Part shown: in pieces, positions 49,440 through 62,639 of the stretch
Position numbering within the stretch: position 1 is the stretch's first letter
Layout of the letters: each line of letters starts with the position of its first letter
Notes under the pieces: model-generated
What the model saw: only the letters and a program-made list of their open reading frames with translations
What the model was told of the DNA's origin: nothing
Database searches by the model: none
Made by a program: the position numbers and the translations under genes
Source: Epiperipatus broadwayi
Lineage: Eukaryota; Onychophora; Udeonychophora; Euonychophora; Peripatidae
Length of the DNA: 64,000 bases
Assembly (NCBI GenBank): GCA_028023455.1
Contig: JAQFVV010006200.1
Location: 2,472,738-2,536,737 of the forward strand
Reading direction: 5' to 3'

Positions 49440-50325
49440 AAATGAAATATATATGCAATTTTTTTTACAAATAATAGGCTGAAGAAAATATAATGAAAAA
49501 CTGCAAAAATTATGATATCTAAATGATATTAAATTAATTAAACAAGTAGATCCTATTGCCAAATGTAAACTAAATATTAAAATTTCATTTTGTTTCCAAA
49601 TTTTTATTTGATCACTATTTTTTATAGAAAACATATAGTTGAATTAGTAGATATTGATACAGTGTTTGTCATGTTCCCACTGTACTAAAAATATATATAA
49701 AATATTTTAAAAAAATTTAAATGCTGTAATATTAGAGTAAAATATTAATATTTATATTTACATTAAAAATATATTTTAAATAAAATTTAAAACAAAAAAA
49801 TAGAAATATTAAATTTAAAAAATGTAATAAATATAAAAAAATAAATATTTACTAAAAAAAACTTTGATAATGATAATAATATTAAAACTAATAGATGTGA
49901 CATTAATTTATTTTTTTAAAAAAATTGTTAAAAAATGAAATTAAAATTTTAAACAAGGAAATAAAATATATACCAAAAAGAATAAAAAAAATATATTAAT
50001 ATATAAATAAAACTAAAATTTGAAGCAAGGTGAGAATTATTATAACAAATGTATTACTAAAAATATAAAAAAAATTGAATATAACAACCTCGAATTGATA
50101 GATGATATGTGGATAGCTAAATTAAAAATTGAAGTAAAAATATATTTAGTAGTAAAAATAATATAAATAAAATAATATAATGAAATATCGATAATTAAAA
50201 ATATAAGTTAAAAATATAACTATTTGCTTTTAAGTTGGATAAAAGTATTAATATGGTAATAATTAATAAAGATTATTACAATTTTTAAAACTAACACATT
50301 TTTTAAATAAAGAATATTTTATTAC
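49440..50325. other. AT-rich DNA without recognised features
   Basis: Extremely A-rich plus strand with no recognised element. Confidence 0.4.
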
Positions 50326-50329
50326 TACA

Positions 50330-50590
50330 ATTTAATTGATAAGTGTCAAAATTACTGCCCTCACAACTTTAACACCGACCACTTAATGCAAGTATATTAA
50401 TAATTTTTATTAGCCATTTATTACATTAGAGATTATCCACTTAATGAATAATATTTCTATAGTGTAATTTTCACTACACATGCAAGGTAGGAACTGGTTT
50501 CTATCCACTTTTAACATCTTGTGGAGGATATATACATTGACACATGGTCTCAAATGTGTCTCACTTCAAATCTGTGACATGATGTAGTGT
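50330..50590 (-). mobile_element. Family B fragment
   Basis: Reverse copy of the family B body. It has TAAGTGTCAAAATTACTGCC, TAATAATTTTTATTAGCCAT, GAATAATATTTCTATAGTGT and GAACTGGTTTCTATCCACTT in the same order as at 60.8-61.0 kb. The ribozyme part is missing. Confidence 0.7.
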
Positions 50591-50599
50591 CAACAAAAA

Positions 50600-51450
50600 A
50601 AATAATTTAAATTTTTATGCTCTGGTAATGAATTTTTTATATATATAATTTTTACAGTATGTTATTTTCTACTATAATGTTGTTTTTTCCTTCAGTTTAT
50701 TTGTTTAATTTTTTGTGTACATACTCATTTTTCAATTTACTTTTTTTTTTTGTTATTATTAATTTTTAACAATGTAATGCTTAATTTTTTTGTCCTTTGT
50801 TAAAATTTTAATCTGTAACCTTTGTAACCTATTGTAAATTTTTTTTCAATAAAGTTCCTTTGAAATGTAATATAAACATTAATCATAAACATTTTATTAA
50901 TATAAAAAGATTACAGTATGATTAATATATATTTAAAATAACTTCAATATGAAATATTAAATGTTCATAAATAAATATTCAATGTTAAAAATAAAGTAAT
51001 TAGATAAGAAATATTAACAAACAATAAAAAATACATTGAAAAATATAATAAAATAAACACATATTTTATAAGTAATTCAAAATAATTGTATATTAGTTTA
51101 TTTTTAAAAATGTCACATGAGAAATAATAACAATAGAATTAATAAGTTACGATTCTTAATAGACTATCAGAATTTATAAATATTAATAATAATTAAAATA
51201 TAATTTTTGGAAAATTAAATATTCTAAGTATGCCAACACACATTAATGCTGAAAATCTAGTGAAACAATTATTAATTTATACAATTTAAATAAAAACAAA
51301 ACAGAAATAAAAATAATATTCTATATATAGAATAATTTTTAAATACATGTTGTATTAATATGTCACTTTTCGATAGGAAGATAAATTTTTTTGAACAAAT
51401 AAAATGAATAAATCTAAGAATTTATTTAGCTGATCTTTATAAAAAAGACT
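50600..51450. other. T-rich then A-rich DNA with polyadenylation-like motif
   Basis: A T-rich stretch ends in CAATAAAGTTCCTTTGAAAT near 50849, resembling a polyadenylation signal and the end of a LINE or transcript. No coding frame was matched to it. Confidence 0.35.
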
Positions 51451-51500
51451 AATAATATTCATCACATGATCACCAATTCTTATTCTTGTTATAACTGTTA

Positions 51501-51882
51501 TTAAAAGAGGCAAAAACTCACTATACATATTGCCTCACTGCAAGCTAGAGTAATCAATGGATGCCAGAAGGCTTATATGACTATATAAGCTGATGGGCTT
51601 GGATTGAAAATATTAAGATGTTTTCAATTTAAGACTCATAGTTTTGTAGTTAAGTAGATATAAAAGGTGGCTGCTGGAGGATTGCATTAGATCCTAAGAT
51701 CTAGGTGCAGTGCTGTCATATCCAAGGCTCCTCACTGATGAAAGCCACAAGCTAGAAACTAGTCTGGGGATATTGGATGAGTAGGCACTAGATGGGGATT
51801 TTATCCATAAGCCTTCTGGTATCCATTGATTACTTTAGCTTACAGTGAGGCAATGTGTATAGTGAGTTTTTGCCTGTTTTAA
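51501..51882 (+). mobile_element. Foldback element, family C, full-length with ribozyme
   Basis: Inverted arms of about 75 nt (51501-51575 and 51808-51882) begin TTAAAAGAGGCAAAAACTCA and end GAGTTTTTGCCTGTTTTAA. The loop of about 230 nt carries a hammerhead ribozyme. The one-sided family tail lies to the left here (ATCACATGATCACC at about 51461), so the tail and ribozyme strands are opposite, as in the 62.3-kb copy. Orientation is given by the ribozyme. Confidence 0.85.
51718..51773 (+). ncRNA. Type I hammerhead ribozyme (family C)
   Basis: Stem I outer AUAUC (51718-51722) pairs with GAUAU (51769-51773), and inner CUCA (51731-51734) with UGGG (51765-51768) including one G-U pair. Core CUGAUGA is at 51735-51741. 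Stem II AGC/GCU has a 5-nt loop with an A-A mismatch at 10.1/11.1. GAAA is at 51755-51758, stem III is AC-UA-GU, and GUC is the cleavage triplet ending at 51764. GUC is the most favoured hammerhead site. The core is fully canonical. Confidence 0.8.
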
Positions 51883-52399
51883 TGACTAATAATATTTTAA
51901 TGCTCTAACAATAATAATAAACCATTTTAAATAGATATATGAATGACACCTTAACTTTTAATGATTATAAAAATACAAATTATTTAATTTATTCAAACTA
52001 AGGCATTCTAGAGGAATATATAAAAATCTTACTTACATAACATATTATCATTAACAAAAACAAGTAAAATAATTACAAAAGCAATAATAGTATAAGTATA
52101 TGCTTACATTCAATCACAAATATGAATGCATGCACACATGCATTTACATATGCATTCTTTCATAAACATGTAATTGTTTTTATAAATACAATTTTTTTTC
52201 CACTCACAGTTAAATAAAGAATATCAACATGTCAGTAAAAGAAATCAAATAACTTTGGAAACTTAAATAATGAAGAATCATTTAAATAATTAGTTCTAAG
52301 CTTTGCAATATAAATGTTCTTCCATGTTTTAAACCCATGTCAGAATTGTAAGAAATTTCACTAATGTAATTTACTATGTTAATTTGTTCAACTACTTTT

Positions 52400-53480
52400 G
52401 CAATAAATATAATATCATTAAAATTTTATACTTTTAAAAGAAACATGAGAACATTGTACATTGTTCCAAACTTTGCACTATAATAAGTTATAAATTTTGT
52501 TTGTACTGAATCTAATGCTTTACTTTGAGATTGATTTCCAAAGTACAAACAACCATAGTTTAGAATAGATAACACTAAAGTTGTGAAAAGATGTTCATAT
52601 TTTTTTCTGTTAAGAAATCTTTCTTTTCTAAAGATACACATCACTTCTTTAAATGCTTTAGAAGGTGGTTGCCTTGACAACAGTTTGAGATCGTTGATTG
52701 TTATTTATATTGAAATTGTCTAAGAGTTGATTTGTTTCTAATTGTGAAAAAAGTAACTTAGCAATTAAAATAATATACAAATCTTTACATTTATTTATTC
52801 TCAAAATAATACTTTATTTTAATATATAACTAAATAATATGAGGTATATTTGTTTGTTTTGTTTTTAAAAATAAATCATTTTCATTTGTTTTTATTTTTG
52901 TTCTATAAATGTTTTTGCAACATGATTCAAATCTACTGATATTATATAATATTTTTTTAGATAATTACAATAATTAGATGTTGTGATGTATTTGTAAATC
53001 TTAATATCATCAAAAAAAGCATAGAAAGTAACAAATCAGATATATCTTTTAAATCAAAAATATATACATTGAACAGAAATAATTCCAAAATAGAATTCTG
53101 AGGAACATCAAAACCATTAAAATAATAATCCAAAATATGATCCAAAGCAATCTATCCATAGTTTAGTTAATCTAAGATAATCTAATTTATCAGTCACTGT
53201 AGAATGAAAAATCTTACTGAATATCTTAGATAAATAAAAAAAAAAAGTATTAACTTGATTTTGATTGTCGATATCATGTGACCTAGTATCAGTAAATTAT
53301 ATATCGTTAATAATTAGATCTGTTTTTTAGATGTTCATGCTGACATTCTGAAATAAATTTTTCCAAGTAACTATAAATAGGTTCATAAACAACCAATTCA
53401 AATAATTTAATTGGAATCGATAAGATTGAAATTACAATTTTCAAATATAACTTCATATCCATTCTTATATATAGGAAGTA
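52400..53480 (-). pseudogene. Decayed CR1/L2-like LINE reverse transcriptase
   Basis: Minus strand, from about 53470 down: PIYKNGYEV (RT start), SIPIKLFELVVYEPIYSYLE with FISECQHEHLKNRS (normally ISECQHGFRKNRS), and DVPQNSILELFLFNVYIFDL (normally GVPQGSILGPLLFLLYINDL). Further on, 52680-52426 has NYGCLYFGNQSQSKALDSVQ, typical of the C-terminal end. The catalytic FADD motif is not recognisable. Frames are broken throughout. Assignment to the CR1/L2/Jockey group is by motif pattern only. Confidence 0.7.
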
Positions 53481-53604
53481 ATAAGTAATTTTTCACTTAT
53501 TAGGAAAAATGACTTTTGGATAAAAAGGTTGAAAATTTTTAAAAAAGTAATGAAGTTGAAATATTTATGTAGCCTTCACAAATTATTGGAGATACGTCAT
53601 TGAT

Positions 53605-53700
53605 ACTCTGTGTGCTTTGGCACAATGGTAGAATGACAGACCCTGATGCTTAAGACCTACGTATCATATTCATCTCTGTTAATTCTGCTTCTTGAACTTA
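53605..53700 (+). mobile_element. tRNA-derived SINE remnant
   Basis: GTGCTTTGGCACAATGGTAG fits a tRNA D-arm and A-box (TGGCACAATGG). A decayed B-box-like TATCATATTCA follows about 45 nt downstream. No TSD resolved. Confidence 0.4.
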
Positions 53701-53709
53701 TTATAAATT

Positions 53710-54600
53710 CCTAAATGATAAAACAATTTTATTATCTATTTATATGTTATCAGAATTATTAAGAGTTATGTTTAGTCTATAAAACCTAATAACAATTGTT
53801 GAAGACCAAATTTTGAACAAGACAAAAAAATCAGAAGTAGCAGTATAGCCATAGAAATTGTGTGAATGATTAGGAAATGAAATATTACAAGACAAAAATA
53901 TGCAGTGTGGTTAGATATTAGCAAAGAAGTGATTATCAATCATCATTAACTTTGAATGACAATTCACAATTTGACTTCACTTTTTATATATAAATTCCCA
54001 ATAACTTCTGAGATAATTATATTAATAATATAAAAAGTATTGTAAAATGTTATAAATAATCTGATAAAAAAAATACCCACAAAAATACAATATACAGTAA
54101 ATTAGGTCATGTGACATCTGACTTTATTTTTATTTTTTTGTAATATATAATAAATATAATATACATAAATCAAATAGAATATATACAACAACAAAAGTTT
54201 GTTCAAATACAAAATTTATTAAGAAATAAAATTAACATTATTAAAAAGAATCAATTAATAAAGATTATTTACTACTGTTATAATGTGCATTGACAATTCA
54301 CCTATCAGATAAGGTCATATAAAAAAAGCTATAAAAAATTAATCCCTAAATAATAAAAACACAAATTCATATTTTTATTTTAAAAAATAATAAAGCAAAA
54401 TAATTTTAATGGCAATAGTAAGTTCAATAAATGTAATTTATTGTACTGCAATAATAAACTTAACAAATATTTAATATTACTAAATTCAAAATGAACTGAT
54501 TTTTTAAAGTTTTTAAAATAGTCATAAATTATTTATCTTTAATTATTTTGAGGTATACATTTACTTTTATGGATTACTTTATGTAATACATTTATTGTGA
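53710..54600. other. AT-rich DNA without recognised features
   Basis: No gene or repeat recognised on either strand. Confidence 0.4.
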
Positions 54601-54810
54601 TCAAAGTCTAATGGAATAATATTTCTGTAGTGTAATTGCACAAGAGTGGTGTAATGAATATTACACTACAGAAATATTATTCACTAGATGAGTAATCTCT
54701 AGTCTAATATGTGACTAATAAAAATTATTAATATACTTTCATTAAGTGGTTTGTGTCAAAGTTATGAGGGTAGCACATTTGATACTTATTAAATAAACTG
54801 TGGTAATTTG

Positions 54811-55091
<281 letters not shown>

Positions 55092-55130
55092 TATATACTA
55101 AATAATGGTAAAGATATGTGTAAGAAAATG

Positions 55131-55188
55131 TAATCTAGACTAAATGATGAATGCTGATTCAGCACGAAATGTAAATCTTGGCGATCAT
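55131..55188 (+). ncRNA. Hammerhead ribozyme, family B, C3 mutated
   Basis: Core AUGAUGA (C3 to A) is at 55144-55150. Stem II pairs UGCUG with CAGCA around a 3-nt loop. GAAA is intact at 55166-55169, preceded by an unmutated CpG. Stem III is weakened (AUG..AAU). H17 = C at 55177. UUGG pairs with CUAA and partly with the outer strand. C3 is essential, so activity is doubtful. Confidence 0.65.
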
Positions 55189-55379
55189 ACAGCTCTTTTA
55201 ACATGTCTTTGGTTATAAGTTTATGTTATATGATTCTACAAGGTGTTAAAAGCAGATAGAAACTAGTCCCCAACTTGCATGAGAGTGGTGTTGTGAAAAT
55301 TATACTATAGAAATATTATTCATTAAATGAATAATCTCTAGTATAATGACTGACTAATAAAAAAATTTAATGGATCACT

Positions 55380-56625
55380 TTTTATATTGCTTTGGTTTTT
55401 AAAATGTAAATGAAATGCGCTTCTTTCTGAAATGGATATTTTTGGAACATAAATTGTTTTAAACAAGCTTTACATTCCATAATAAAGTAATACATTTATT
55501 TTTAGGGATTATTTTATTTATTGATTTTATTTTCCACACTTATTACTATCATTTAAGCTCTTATGGAATATTTTTTTATATTTCTTTGCTTATTAATAAA
55601 CTGCTGAATAAATTATGTGAAATTTATGGCTAACTCCTTTTCATAAAATGTATGTTTTTTTAGCTGTATATGGTTTCTATATTTTTTTATATTAATAAAT
55701 GCAATAAACATTTTATGTTTTAGCGTCATATCATAAGTGAGATATTTTTGAATTTGTAAATGGAAAAAAATCCTAGAAACATTAGAGATAAACGATTCAT
55801 CACTATCTTAAAAACATTTAAAAAGCTCTTTATTTTGAAATTAGAAATAATAAAATATTTGTTAATTTTATTGTTACATACAATAAATTATATTTTTTCG
55901 ACTTATCATTTATTAAAAGTATTTACGGCTTTTTTGTGTAGAAAATATATATATTATTTATTACTCTGCAGTTTCTTATTTCTTATGGATTAAATTTTTA
56001 ATGGCTTTTCTGACATAGCGTCATTCAGTGCATTCAGATTATTTTATATATATATTATAAATAAATGTATTAATAAAAACTATGTAGATTAAAAATGATA
56101 TTAAAAAATACATATATATAAATTACTTGAAAAACTAAAAAATTCATGTCCAAAAAATAATAATAATAAAATAAACAAATAATATAAATCTAATATTAAA
56201 ATAAATATTGCATGTAAACTTTTATGAAAAATATTCTAAATTGCAATAATAATAAAAACAATAAATTTAAATAAAATAATATATTGAAATCATGAAAAAA
56301 AACAAAAACAATCATATAGTTAGAACAAAAATAAATTAAAGGCAAAATTAAAATAACATTGAAGCAAAAAAAAAAAAATCAGTATATATAAACATATAAC
56401 AGAAAACCAAAATAAAAATCATGACATTAAAATACTGGTAAATTTTTAATTAAGTAATGTAGTAGAGGCACAAATTATGCTTCAACTAACTACATGATTT
56501 CAGTTACCTACCAACCAAAGAAAAATGTAAACAAATAAACAATAATGTAAATAAGCAAATAAAAAAATTAATAAAATTCACAACTTTTGATTTTAATCAG
56601 CCATTATTCCTTCTCTGAGAGTCAT
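55380..56625. other. AT-rich DNA without recognised features
   Basis: The 77-codon frame at 55760-55993 is low-complexity and resembles no known family. Nothing else recognised. Confidence 0.4.
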
Positions 56626-56629
56626 ATAT

Positions 56630-56800
56630 GATTATGTTAATAATTTTTATTAGTCATTCATTAGACTAGAGATTATTCAATAATGACTAATATTTCTGTA
56701 GTGTAATTTTCACTATATCACTCTCACACAAGATATGAACTGATTTCTATCTGCTTTTAATATCTTGTGAAGGCTGTATTCATACATATTGTAACATAAT
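56630..56800 (-). mobile_element. Family B fragment
   Basis: TTAATAATTTTTATTAGTCA, TAATATTTCTGTAGTGTAAT and GAACTGATTTCTATCTGCTT match the family B body in reverse. Truncated before the ribozyme. Confidence 0.7.
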
Positions 56801-57214
56801 TACGTTGCTCAAAAGAATTCAAATATAAATATTACCATTTTATACCTGGATAGTAGCTATAATAGTAAATAAATATTAAAATGATGAGTAGGAATAAATT
56901 AAACATATTTATATAATTAGATTTCTAAAGATATCATAATATCAATAATTAGGCACAATAATGCTTGGAGACTAGTCAATTAAGGTGTCTGGCCTATTTC
57001 AAACCCTAGATAAGCAGCCATTGCATTTCCATTAACAAGTATAAACTATAAACAAATTATTAAGAAACAAACTACTATAGCTCAGGAAATAGTATCAAGT
57101 GGGTGAGTACACTATTAACTCAATAAAATGTCTTCTCAGGTATACAGACAGTAGATTTTATCCACTTTCATTTCTTGGTTTGATGTCAAGTGCATATTTA
57201 AACAAATACCAAGT

Positions 57215-57330
57215 GAATATGGTCTAGCAGTGCACCACTAGATTATCTGAATCTAGACACAGTTATATCTTATAACATTTTCACATGTACTGGGTTTGAA
57301 TCCCGTTTTGGTACTTTATTTCTAATAAAA
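57215..57330 (+). mobile_element. tRNA-like SINE remnant
   Basis: TGGTCTAGCAGTGC fits an A-box/D-arm, and CTGGGTTTGAATCCCG about 60 nt downstream is a good B-box/T-arm. The rest is AT-rich. Flanking duplications were not found. Confidence 0.45.
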
Positions 57331-57339
57331 ATAGAGGAT

Positions 57340-58595
57340 TTTGCTTTTAGAGCCATATCACTGTATGCACTAATATTCAGGTAAGCATAAAACATCCTTA
57401 AACTAAAGTGGAGTATATAAAATTCATTAGACATAAATCATTTCTTAGAGCTTAACATAATAAATGGGTTTCAATACTTTTTTATGTTTTACTAGCTCAG
57501 ATTATATTATTAATTTAGGATGGCAATTCACTCATCCTGGCATGTTATAGATGATGGAATGGTGGTTATAATAATAATAAGAAATCAATATTTATTTATG
57601 GCCTTTAAACATTTAAACAGCTCATTAATTAAAACGTGATGATGACAATAATGATAATGATAATGGTTTCAACCACAGCTTTAGGACTAAGCCTAATCAT
57701 AAATCTAGTTTTTATAAAGAAATTCATAACTATTGTTAATCTTAGCATATTTAATCCTATCTTAAACAACTAATATTCAACCATTGATGATGAATGATCA
57801 CAACCAATAAAAAAAATACTCTCAATGAAATATATACGCCTCATTTAATAAAACAAATTAACATTTATTAATGCATTACTAATATCTACATGAAAATTTA
57901 TAGATAAACATGAAAATTTATATGAATAATAATAATAATTGATTATATTGCAATCTTCCGATTAATTTCCAGTTCTTCCCCCTTTTCCCATTAAAGATGT
58001 AATGTATATTAAATTGGGTAATCGATTTGTTAAAATTTTCCATCCACAAGAAAAGTATTTCATAAAAAAAAATATTCACTCATTGGCACACATACTTTAT
58101 AATCTAACGTGTAAAGCAGAATGATAAAAAAATGTTAATAGAAGTGAAAGAGCAAGTTTTACAGAACAAGTTTTAAATTATTTTTCTCCCCCTCCCTTCT
58201 ACCCTCTGAAATGCTATACTTTAACTTAAAACAAAAATCTAATATATCTAACTATTATTTTACATTCACACACAATTACATATATGCAACAAGTATTATT
58301 ATATTATGTATGTGCGTGTTTTATCCCCATAATAACAAAAATATTATTTAAAACAAAATCATAATAATAATAAAAATGTTATATATTAATAACTTTAGGT
58401 TAATAGACAATCATAATTTTAGTACATATAAAATCATTAAAGAAGTTTATGTTTATAGTTATTAAGAAATTCTTGTTTTCAATTGATCTTGGTGGTTTTA
58501 AAAATTCTTTAAACAAAATAGATACCACTCTGTTGCTAAAATTTTACTAAGTCTCTGATGTCATAAAGAAAATATATATAAAAAAAATTATACTA
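57340..58595. other. AT-rich DNA without recognised features
   Basis: Only short ATA and AAT runs. No gene. Confidence 0.4.
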
Positions 58596-58599
58596 CCAG

Positions 58600-59560
58600 T
58601 TCTATTCTTTGTAGGACTTCCAATGAGTCAAATTTTCTTGTTTAATGTCTATATTTTTGCATCTACAATTTCCGTTTTCTTTGGAATAATCTTTTTCTTG
58701 AGGTGTATAATTATTTGATGATGATGATCCTATTGAGGTTATTTGCTTTAGTGGACAATTTGGAAATCCTTATATTAACTTTTCTTCTCTTCCTGTCAAG
58801 CATGATTCTTTTAGTGGATGAAGTACAGCAGTTGTTTTCACATTTATATATTTTCTTGGGTTTAAACTCAGTTATTGGAACAATTAATTGGACTTGATGA
58901 TTTAATATTTATCAGTAGATTACTCTTTTCCTGATTGCCTTCCAATGCAGGTGAATGTTTTCTTCTTTCTATTTAAAAACATCTTATTTCTCTCGGTCAG
59001 TTGAAAGGTGTAGAATATTATTTTTCAGACAAGACATCTTTTCTTTCCTATATGATGTGCTGGGTGGATGGTCTGGTCAACAGACAGAAAAATATATTTT
59101 TTTCTTAGCCCGCCATCATCATATTTTCAACATTCAAAACTTGATATAAAAAAATGATTTAAAAAAAAGGTTATCTAGCAGAATTAAAAATGTTTGTCTG
59201 CTTTAGTTTCAATATTTTTAAAAGTCTCTCTCATATCAACTGATTTTCCAGACTGCTTTTATATCCGATTTTTTTTTCTATTTTTGACCACCTCTTTTAA
59301 TTAGATTTATAACTTATTTTCAACCAAATCATTTTCTAGCTGGATAGTACTAAAAATCTCACTATCCTGATTTTTAGACAAACTTTTGTTTTGAAAGAAA
59401 AAAATAGTCTTAATCCTTTTTTACACCTATGTAACATCTCAAATTTGAGCTTCTTTCTTTTGATCTTAAGATGAGACATTTTTAAAATTAGACTTCTCAC
59501 ATCGTCTCTAAGTTTTTCAACAGAAAAACAACCCTTATAATACAAAAAAAATTGTTGAGT
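58600..59560 (-). pseudogene. Purine-rich strand, possibly a decayed coding region
   Basis: The minus strand is purine-rich over about 950 bp, as in lysine-rich mobile-element ORFs. Readable pieces include KLRDDVRSLILKM and HLKIKRKKLKFEMLHRCKK (59545-59336). They resemble coiled-coil segments but no specific family. Stops and shifts are frequent. It could be a dead ORF1-type gene or chance composition. Confidence 0.3.
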
Positions 59561-60200
59561 AAGAAAAAAAAATAATATAACAGATTTCTTCTTTTTCTCT
59601 CAATATTTAATAAATGTAGATATATTTATGCGATGTAACACACACACTCCATCATTCAAATCATGTATAAAATGACATTAAATAATCTAATTGCTAGCTG
59701 AGTAATTCCAACCTCAATATTTAAAATTAAATCCTTAGCTTTTAATTCCAACTTACAATTATAGAAAAGTAAAATAGAGAAAGAATAAAATATCAGAATT
59801 TATCAAATGTAGGTTAGCCTTGAAGAGAGTTTAATATTTGTGATTTAAAAGTGACTAACTAAATAGCTTTTATAACACACACTGCCTATATATGTGTTAT
59901 AACTCGACTTAAAAAAATTTAACCATTGAATAACCAAATGTGTGTACTACTCTTTTTGAGTTTTCTATCAACACACAAATAAATAAATAATATAATTGTT
60001 GTCTCACTCTCTTTCTGTCTTAAACTTTTAAAACTGGATTTTGTAGGGTTTGAACTTGGATGCCCTACAGCTTCATTTACTATATAAAAATGTGATGATG
60101 ATTTTTGTTCCACACTTTCTTTCATGCATATTACTACAAATTTAGCTAATGACTAAATTGTAATGGCACAATATATAAACAAAATATATGAAAAAGATCT

Positions 60201-60259
60201 ATGATCCCCAAGAGTTACATTTTGTACTGAACCAGCACTCATCGGTTAGCTCAGATCAC
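60201..60259 (-). ncRNA. Hammerhead ribozyme, family B, decayed
   Basis: Core CCGAUGA (U4 to C, 60245-60239), stem II well paired (GUGCUG/CAGUAC, one G-U), GAAA to AAAA by CG-to-CA, C17 kept. UUGG/CUAA and GAUCAU outer pairing are preserved. Expected inactive because G12 is lost. Confidence 0.6.
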
Positions 60260-60338
60260 AATCTCTTACAAATATCTTTATCACTGTTCAGTATATAAAT
60301 AAATAGGTAGATATATAGATAGATGGCTGGATGGGTGA

Positions 60339-60762
<424 letters not shown>

Positions 60763-61021
60763 CAAATTATTACAGTTTATTTGACAAGTATCAAAGGTGC
60801 TACCCTCACAACTTTGACACAAATCATTTAATGAAAGTATATTAATAATTTGTATTAGTCATTCATTGGAATAGAGATTATCCAATAATGAATAATATTT
60901 CTATAATTTAATTTTCACAACATCACTCTCATGCAAGGTAAGGATTGGTTTCTATCCTTTTTAGCTTTTTGTGAAGGGATGTAATCATAAACATATGACC
61001 AAAGACATGTAAAAAAAGTCT

Positions 61022-61080
61022 ATGATCTTCAAGATGCACATTTCATGTTGATCCAACACTCATTGATTAGCCTAGACCAC
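61022..61080 (-). ncRNA. Hammerhead ribozyme, family B, core mutated
   Basis: Core decayed to UCAAUGA (61066-61060), but stem II (GUGUUG/CAACAU), GAAA, stem III AUG-UG-CAU, the AUC cleavage triplet and most of stem I are intact. Inactive core on an intact scaffold. Confidence 0.6.
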
Positions 61081-61140
61081 AATCCCTTACTCACATATTT
61101 TTGTCATTGTTCACTATTATATAGCTAGAAAATTGCTATA

Positions 61141-61460
61141 GTTTATTTGATAAATGTCAAATGTACTATTCTTACAACTTTAAAAATAAACTGTAGTAAT
61201 TTACTATATATACTGAACTTATGATAAAGATATATGAAAGAGATTGTGGTCCTGACTAACTGAGATGAGTGTTGGTTCAGCATGAAATGTACATCTTGGG
61301 GATCATAGATCTTTTCACTTATTTTTTTGTCATATGTTTATGATTACACCCCTCCAGAAGGTGTTAAAAGTGGATAAAAACCAGTCTCTATCTTGCATGA
61401 AAGTGGTGGAGTGAAAATTACTATACAGAAATATTATTCATTATTGGATAATACTTGGTT
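61141..61460 (+). mobile_element. Family B copy, plus strand, without long microsatellite
   Basis: Starts within the body (GTCAAATGTACTATTCTTAC) and passes AATTTACTATATATACTGAA, where the ATCT array would lie. The ribozyme at 61246-61306 follows, and the copy ends after GAAATATTATTCATTATTGG. It shows that the microsatellite length varies greatly between copies of one family. Confidence 0.75.
61246..61306 (+). ncRNA. Hammerhead ribozyme, family B, 2-nt core insertion
   Basis: All peripheral parts are ideal: GUGGUC with GAUCAU (with G-U pairs), CUAA with UUGG, stem II GUGUUG/CAGCAU, GAAA at 61284-61287, stem III AUG-UA-CAU, and site AUC ending at 61295. The core reads CUGAGAUGA (61260-61268), a 2-nt insertion expected to block catalysis. 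Confidence 0.7.
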
Positions 61461-61469
61461 ATATATTGA

Positions 61470-62330
61470 AAACATATGCATTTTATTTTCTTCCTTTATT
61501 ATCTTCTCTGAATCTGATGTGCTTGTGTAATAAAATATTTTCTGAGCATAATACTAAAATTTTATAAAATTTTAGAACATACTTAAAAGTTACTATTGAT
61601 TTAAAAACATTAAAATAATTAGAGATTGTAATTTTTTGATAAAGAAAAATTGTGTTTCTATAAGAGCAAAAAGTTATTTAATAAAAAATAATATTGCTCA
61701 AAGTGTGTTTAATAGGATGAAAATCTGACATTTTTCTAATTAGTTCATTTTAAAAATAAAAATATGGTGGTCTTTTTTTATTCCTATAGCTTTGGTGAAT
61801 TCATGAGTGAGCAGACATTCAGTAAAATATATGTAAATACCTCCCCCCCCCACCAATTTATTACTAATAACTATATTATTATTTTTAAAATTTTGTTTAT
61901 ACTATAATCTTGATTTTTGTGCATACTATAATTATAAAAAAAGCATATGGGTTGTACGTATGTGTGTGCGTTGAAAAGTATTGTATACTTGTAGTTCAAT
62001 AAACAATACATATCATATTCTATTCTAATAAATGTTTATTAATCAAATGGGAACTATTATACACCATATACATTGAACATGAGAAAGAGAGAGAGAGCTT
62101 GGAACAAAATATAGCATAGTTTGTGGCTCAATTGTAGATGTATAAAATAATCGATTTTTTATTGTAAACAGTGGATAGAATTTGATTTTTTTAATCTAGC
62201 AAAGTATATAATACTAAAAAAATATTTAATAAAAACAATGCATTCTTACTGTAAACTGATAATTTGCTTTAAAAATTAATTAAAATTCAAGAATATAAAT
62301 AAAAGCTAAAATTTACTAGAACATTTTATT
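61470..62330. other. AT-rich DNA without recognised features
   Basis: Only a C9-10 tract near 61842 and a GAGAGAGAGAG run near 62085. No gene. Confidence 0.4.
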
Positions 62331-62336
62331 CTTAAA

Positions 62337-62630
62337 AACAGGCAAAACTCTCGATACAGTAGTGCCACTCAGTGCAAGCCAGAGTAATCAATGGATGCCA
62401 GAAAGTTTGTGCATAAAATCCTTATCTAGATCCTACTCATCCAGTATCTACAGACTAGCTTCTAGTTTGTGGCTTTTAGATAGAAATTTTATGCACACAT
62501 CTTCTGGCATCTATTGATTACTCTGGCTTGCACTGAGTGGCACTACTGTATGGAGAGTTTTGCCTGTTTTAATAACAGTTATGAGTAAGCAAAAGAAATG
62601 GTGATTATGTGATATTTAGTGGTTTAACAT
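62337..62630 (-). mobile_element. Foldback element, family C, with ribozyme relic and tail
   Basis: The left arm begins AAACAGGCAAAACTCTCGAT; the right arm ends GAGAGTTTTGCCTGTTTT near 62570. The loop carries a decayed hammerhead on the minus strand (about 62485-62443) with stem III and GUC kept (AGCUAGUCUG), GAAA changed to GAAG, and the CUGAUGA region lost. The tail GGTGATTATGTGATATTTAG follows on the right. Confidence 0.8.
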
Positions 62631-62639
62631 TTTATTGTA

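Noticed and set aside
60040-60070. Minus-strand GTAGGGCATCCAAGTTC...CCTAC as tRNA T-arm
   Set aside because: It is a good B-box-like hairpin, but no A-box or body could be matched; too little for a feature.
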